Below the pieces are notes generated by a model. That model was given only the letters and a program-made list of their open reading frames with translations. It was not told the origin of the DNA and did no database searches. Position numbers and translations under genes: made by a program. A stretch of 64,000 nt of DNA from Bacteroidota bacterium (GTDB lineage: Bacteria; Bacteroidota; Bacteroidia; Flavobacteriales_D; Crocinitomicaceae), in the NCBI GenBank assembly GCA_016192075.1, contig JACPUU010000009.1:1-64000 (forward strand), read 5' to 3'. This document shows, in pieces, positions 62,284 through 64,000 of the stretch; within the stretch, counting starts at the first letter, position 1; each line of letters starts with the position of its first letter.

Positions 62284-62410
62284 TACCAGGAACTACAAGC
62301 TGTCGTACCCGGACTCTATTCCTGAATAAATTCATCCATTACCAGATTCATACAGATCTGTTGATTGGTTTTAGTTACATTCGGAGACACCTAAATCAAC
62401 CGTATCTCTT

Positions 62411-64000
62411 TTGAGTTTCCATTATAAACCGGAATTTAAGCAGCTGATTTGTTTTTTTACATTTCTGCTTCTCACTTCTGCCATGGGTCAAAGCCGGCAG
62501 CCGGCCTACTTTATTCTGGGAGAAGATCAGTTTAAGGGAGCCCGGATTTATGATGTTATCCAGGATCAGGACCTGAATTATTGGTTTTCTACAAACGAAG
62601 GTCTCTTTTTCTATGACCATTACCGGTATCGCAAAATAGAATGCAACGCCTCCAAAAGCATCTCCTTTTTCAACTTTGTCATTAACGGCAACGGAACCAT
62701 TTTTTGCAACAACCTCAACAACCAGGTTTTTGCAATTAAAAATCAAACCTGCTCCCTGCTTTATGAATTAAAGCCCGATGAAATTCAGCCCGATCTTAGT
62801 CTTGCAGTCACCCCAGAAAACCACATTCTCATTGGCGGCAGAAAACTCATTCTTGCCGCTGAAAATGGCTCTGTCACTGCACGTTACGACCTCACGGGCA
62901 ATTACGTTGGTGTACCATTTACGACCCGGGATCAACGTATACTCTACCCGCTTTCACAAAAAGATTCGGTTGCTGTCTGTCAAAACGGAAAATTCGAAAA
63001 ACGCAAACTGATATATACAAACACGCCACCCAAAACAAAAAAAGTACTTCAATTCTTCCGTTTTGGAGATACCGCCTATGCCATAAATATGGAAAGCAAA
63101 GATTTGTTTCTTTTCAATGAAGCAGATTACACCCTCACGGCCATTGAAACCTATGATGTGTTAAAGCGCAGCGAGTCGCTTCGGTTATACGCTACATCTG
63201 CCAATTTATGGGCTGCCGGCACCCTGCCTGGTGTTGCATCATTTGATAAAACCCTTTCAGAAAAAACCGCCGGTTTGTTTTATACCGATGTGTTTGTTTC
63301 AGATATTTATGAAGACAATGAACAAAATATACTCATCAGTACCTTTGACCATGGTGTCTATGTTATTCCCGATTTAAAAATTCCGGATCTCATCAAAGAC
63401 TTTCTGGATGAGCCGGTGGGTGTAATTACGCAAAACGATAGCCTGGGCCTGATTTTAGGAACCTCCCGGGGAAAACTGGTGACTTTCAAAAACGGAAAAT
63501 TTGACATCATTCATGAAAACGGAAAAAGATCCATTGAAGTAATTATTGACAACAACAAGGCTCCGTTTCTTATTTTTGACGATGGTTCCATCAGGGCCCT
63601 GGACAAAAAAAACGGGCGTGTTTATGGAATTATTCAGGCCTCACTGAAAGACGGTGTATTTGTCAATCCAACTACCTTTTACCTGAGTACAAACAACGGC
63701 TTAATGCGCGGTGAACGGAAAAATTCAGGGAATTTTGAAACAACCTGGGTACCCGGACTTCACTTCAGAAACTATGCTGTTGAAAAAGAGGACAGCGCTA
63801 ATACCCTTTATGTTGCCACCATTAACGGGCTCTTTGTTTTAGATAGTTTGGACCATGTCACCGAATTAAAACACGATAACCAGTCAATCTTCTCCTCTAC
63901 CCTGTGTTCAGATGGTCACTTCATTTATGCACCGTTAACCAAACCCGGAATTTTAATTCTGGAGCACGGGCAGGTTATTCGAAAAATTGAACCTGAAATT
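62411..64000 (+). CDS. Sensor protein with regulator-type propeller (truncated by right edge)
   Basis: The frame is open from 62375 to the end of the window. With TTG 62411 as start the product begins with a basic region, a hydrophobic segment and QS (KPEFKQLICFFTFLLLTSAMGQS), a good signal peptide; the first ATG (62483) would remove it. The 530 visible codons show two-component-regulator propeller blades: ARIYDVIQDQDLNYWFSTNEGLFFYD, NILISTFDHGVYVIPDL and TTFYLSTNNGLMRG. In Bacteroidota this is the N-terminal sensor half of hybrid kinases or LytTR proteins. The output domain lies outside the window. Confidence 0.75.
   Translation, partial: MSFHYKPEFKQLICFFTFLLLTSAMGQSRQPAYFILGEDQFKGARIYDVIQDQDLNYWFSTNEGLFFYDHYRYRKIECNASKSISFFNFVINGNGTIFCNNLNNQVFAIKNQTCSLLYELKPDEIQPDLSLAVTPENHILIGGRKLILAAENGSVTARYDLTGNYVGVPFTTRDQRILYPLSQKDSVAVCQNGKFEKRKLIYTNTPPKTKKVLQFFRFGDTAYAINMESKDLFLFNEADYTLTAIETYDVLKRSESLRLYATSANLWAAGTLPGVASFDKTLSEKTAGLFYTDVFVSDIYEDNEQNILISTFDHGVYVIPDLKIPDLIKDFLDEPVGVITQNDSLGLILGTSRGKLVTFKNGKFDIIHENGKRSIEVIIDNNKAPFLIFDDGSIRALDKKNGRVYGIIQASLKDGVFVNPTTFYLSTNNGLMRGERKNSGNFETTWVPGLHFRNYAVEKEDSANTLYVATINGLFVLDSLDHVTELKHDNQSIFSSTLCSDGHFIYAPLTKPGILILEHGQVIRKIEPEI

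Overview
The window looks like a chromosome segment of a Bacteroidota member, most probably of the Flavobacteriales. The signs are type IX secretion C-terminal sorting domains on two exported proteins (32681-34900 and 42738-43781), many lipoproteins whose lipobox ends in SC or AC, FKBP lipoproteins next to an NrnA-type DHH phosphoesterase (a GldI-like setting), a DUF6913 gene between ligA and dapA, and start sites preceded by the Bacteroidota -7 box TANNTTTG instead of a Shine-Dalgarno sequence. A Crocinitomicaceae/Fluviicola-like host is a guess from gene content. I saw no tRNA, rRNA, CRISPR array, insertion sequence or prophage.

Layout. 1-5.8 kb: a TPR protein running off the left edge, a DUF4288 protein, a GIDE-like membrane protein, three SRPBCC proteins around an AraC regulator, and a GNAT acetyltransferase. 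5.9-12.7 kb: one minus-strand signalling operon (response regulator, CheR, CheB, a 1212-aa hybrid histidine kinase and a receiver-kinase) with 4-bp start/stop overlaps and no chemoreceptor, CheA or CheW. 13-19.7 kb: small accessory genes (AraC, two-domain VOC protein, two DUF1801 proteins, GNAT, GAF histidine kinase, DinB). 19.8-23.4 kb: the dnaA neighbourhood, with an RsmI-like methyltransferase, a low-molecular-weight phosphatase and a hotdog thioesterase. 23.4-32.6 kb: mnmD, terC, ligA, DUF6913, dapA, a lipoprotein pair, nrnA and two FKBP lipoproteins. 32.7-37.7 kb: envelope genes (CotH-kinase-like T9SS protein, Gly-rich repeat lipoprotein, ECF sigma factor, its predicted dual-membrane-spanning anti-sigma factor, and a 57-aa membrane protein). 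37.8-50.8 kb: alaS, an M23 peptidase, a lipoprotein, secreted endonuclease I, an MBL hydrolase, a 1069-aa propeller/beta-barrel fusion, a TauE/SafE half-transporter, an M20 amidohydrolase, twin small lipoproteins and a membrane thioredoxin. 50.8-64 kb: ispH, uvrB, unknowns, an outer-membrane barrel, a beta-CASP RNase, small membrane proteins, DUF3179, a YncE-like lipoprotein and a truncated propeller-type sensor at the right edge.

How the genes work together. Most housekeeping genes (dnaA, ligA, dapA, alaS, ispH, uvrB, mnmD) are standard. The most interesting parts are (i) the CheB/CheR-coupled kinase operon, where methylation may act on the kinase coiled coil rather than on a receptor; (ii) the sigma factor with a trans-envelope anti-sigma factor beside a Gly-rich lipoprotein and a CotH-like kinase; and (iii) the fused pseudo-peptidase, TolB-like propeller and Omp85-like barrel. 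Several start sites were moved from the longest reading frame because a -7 box, terminator or signal peptide places them better.
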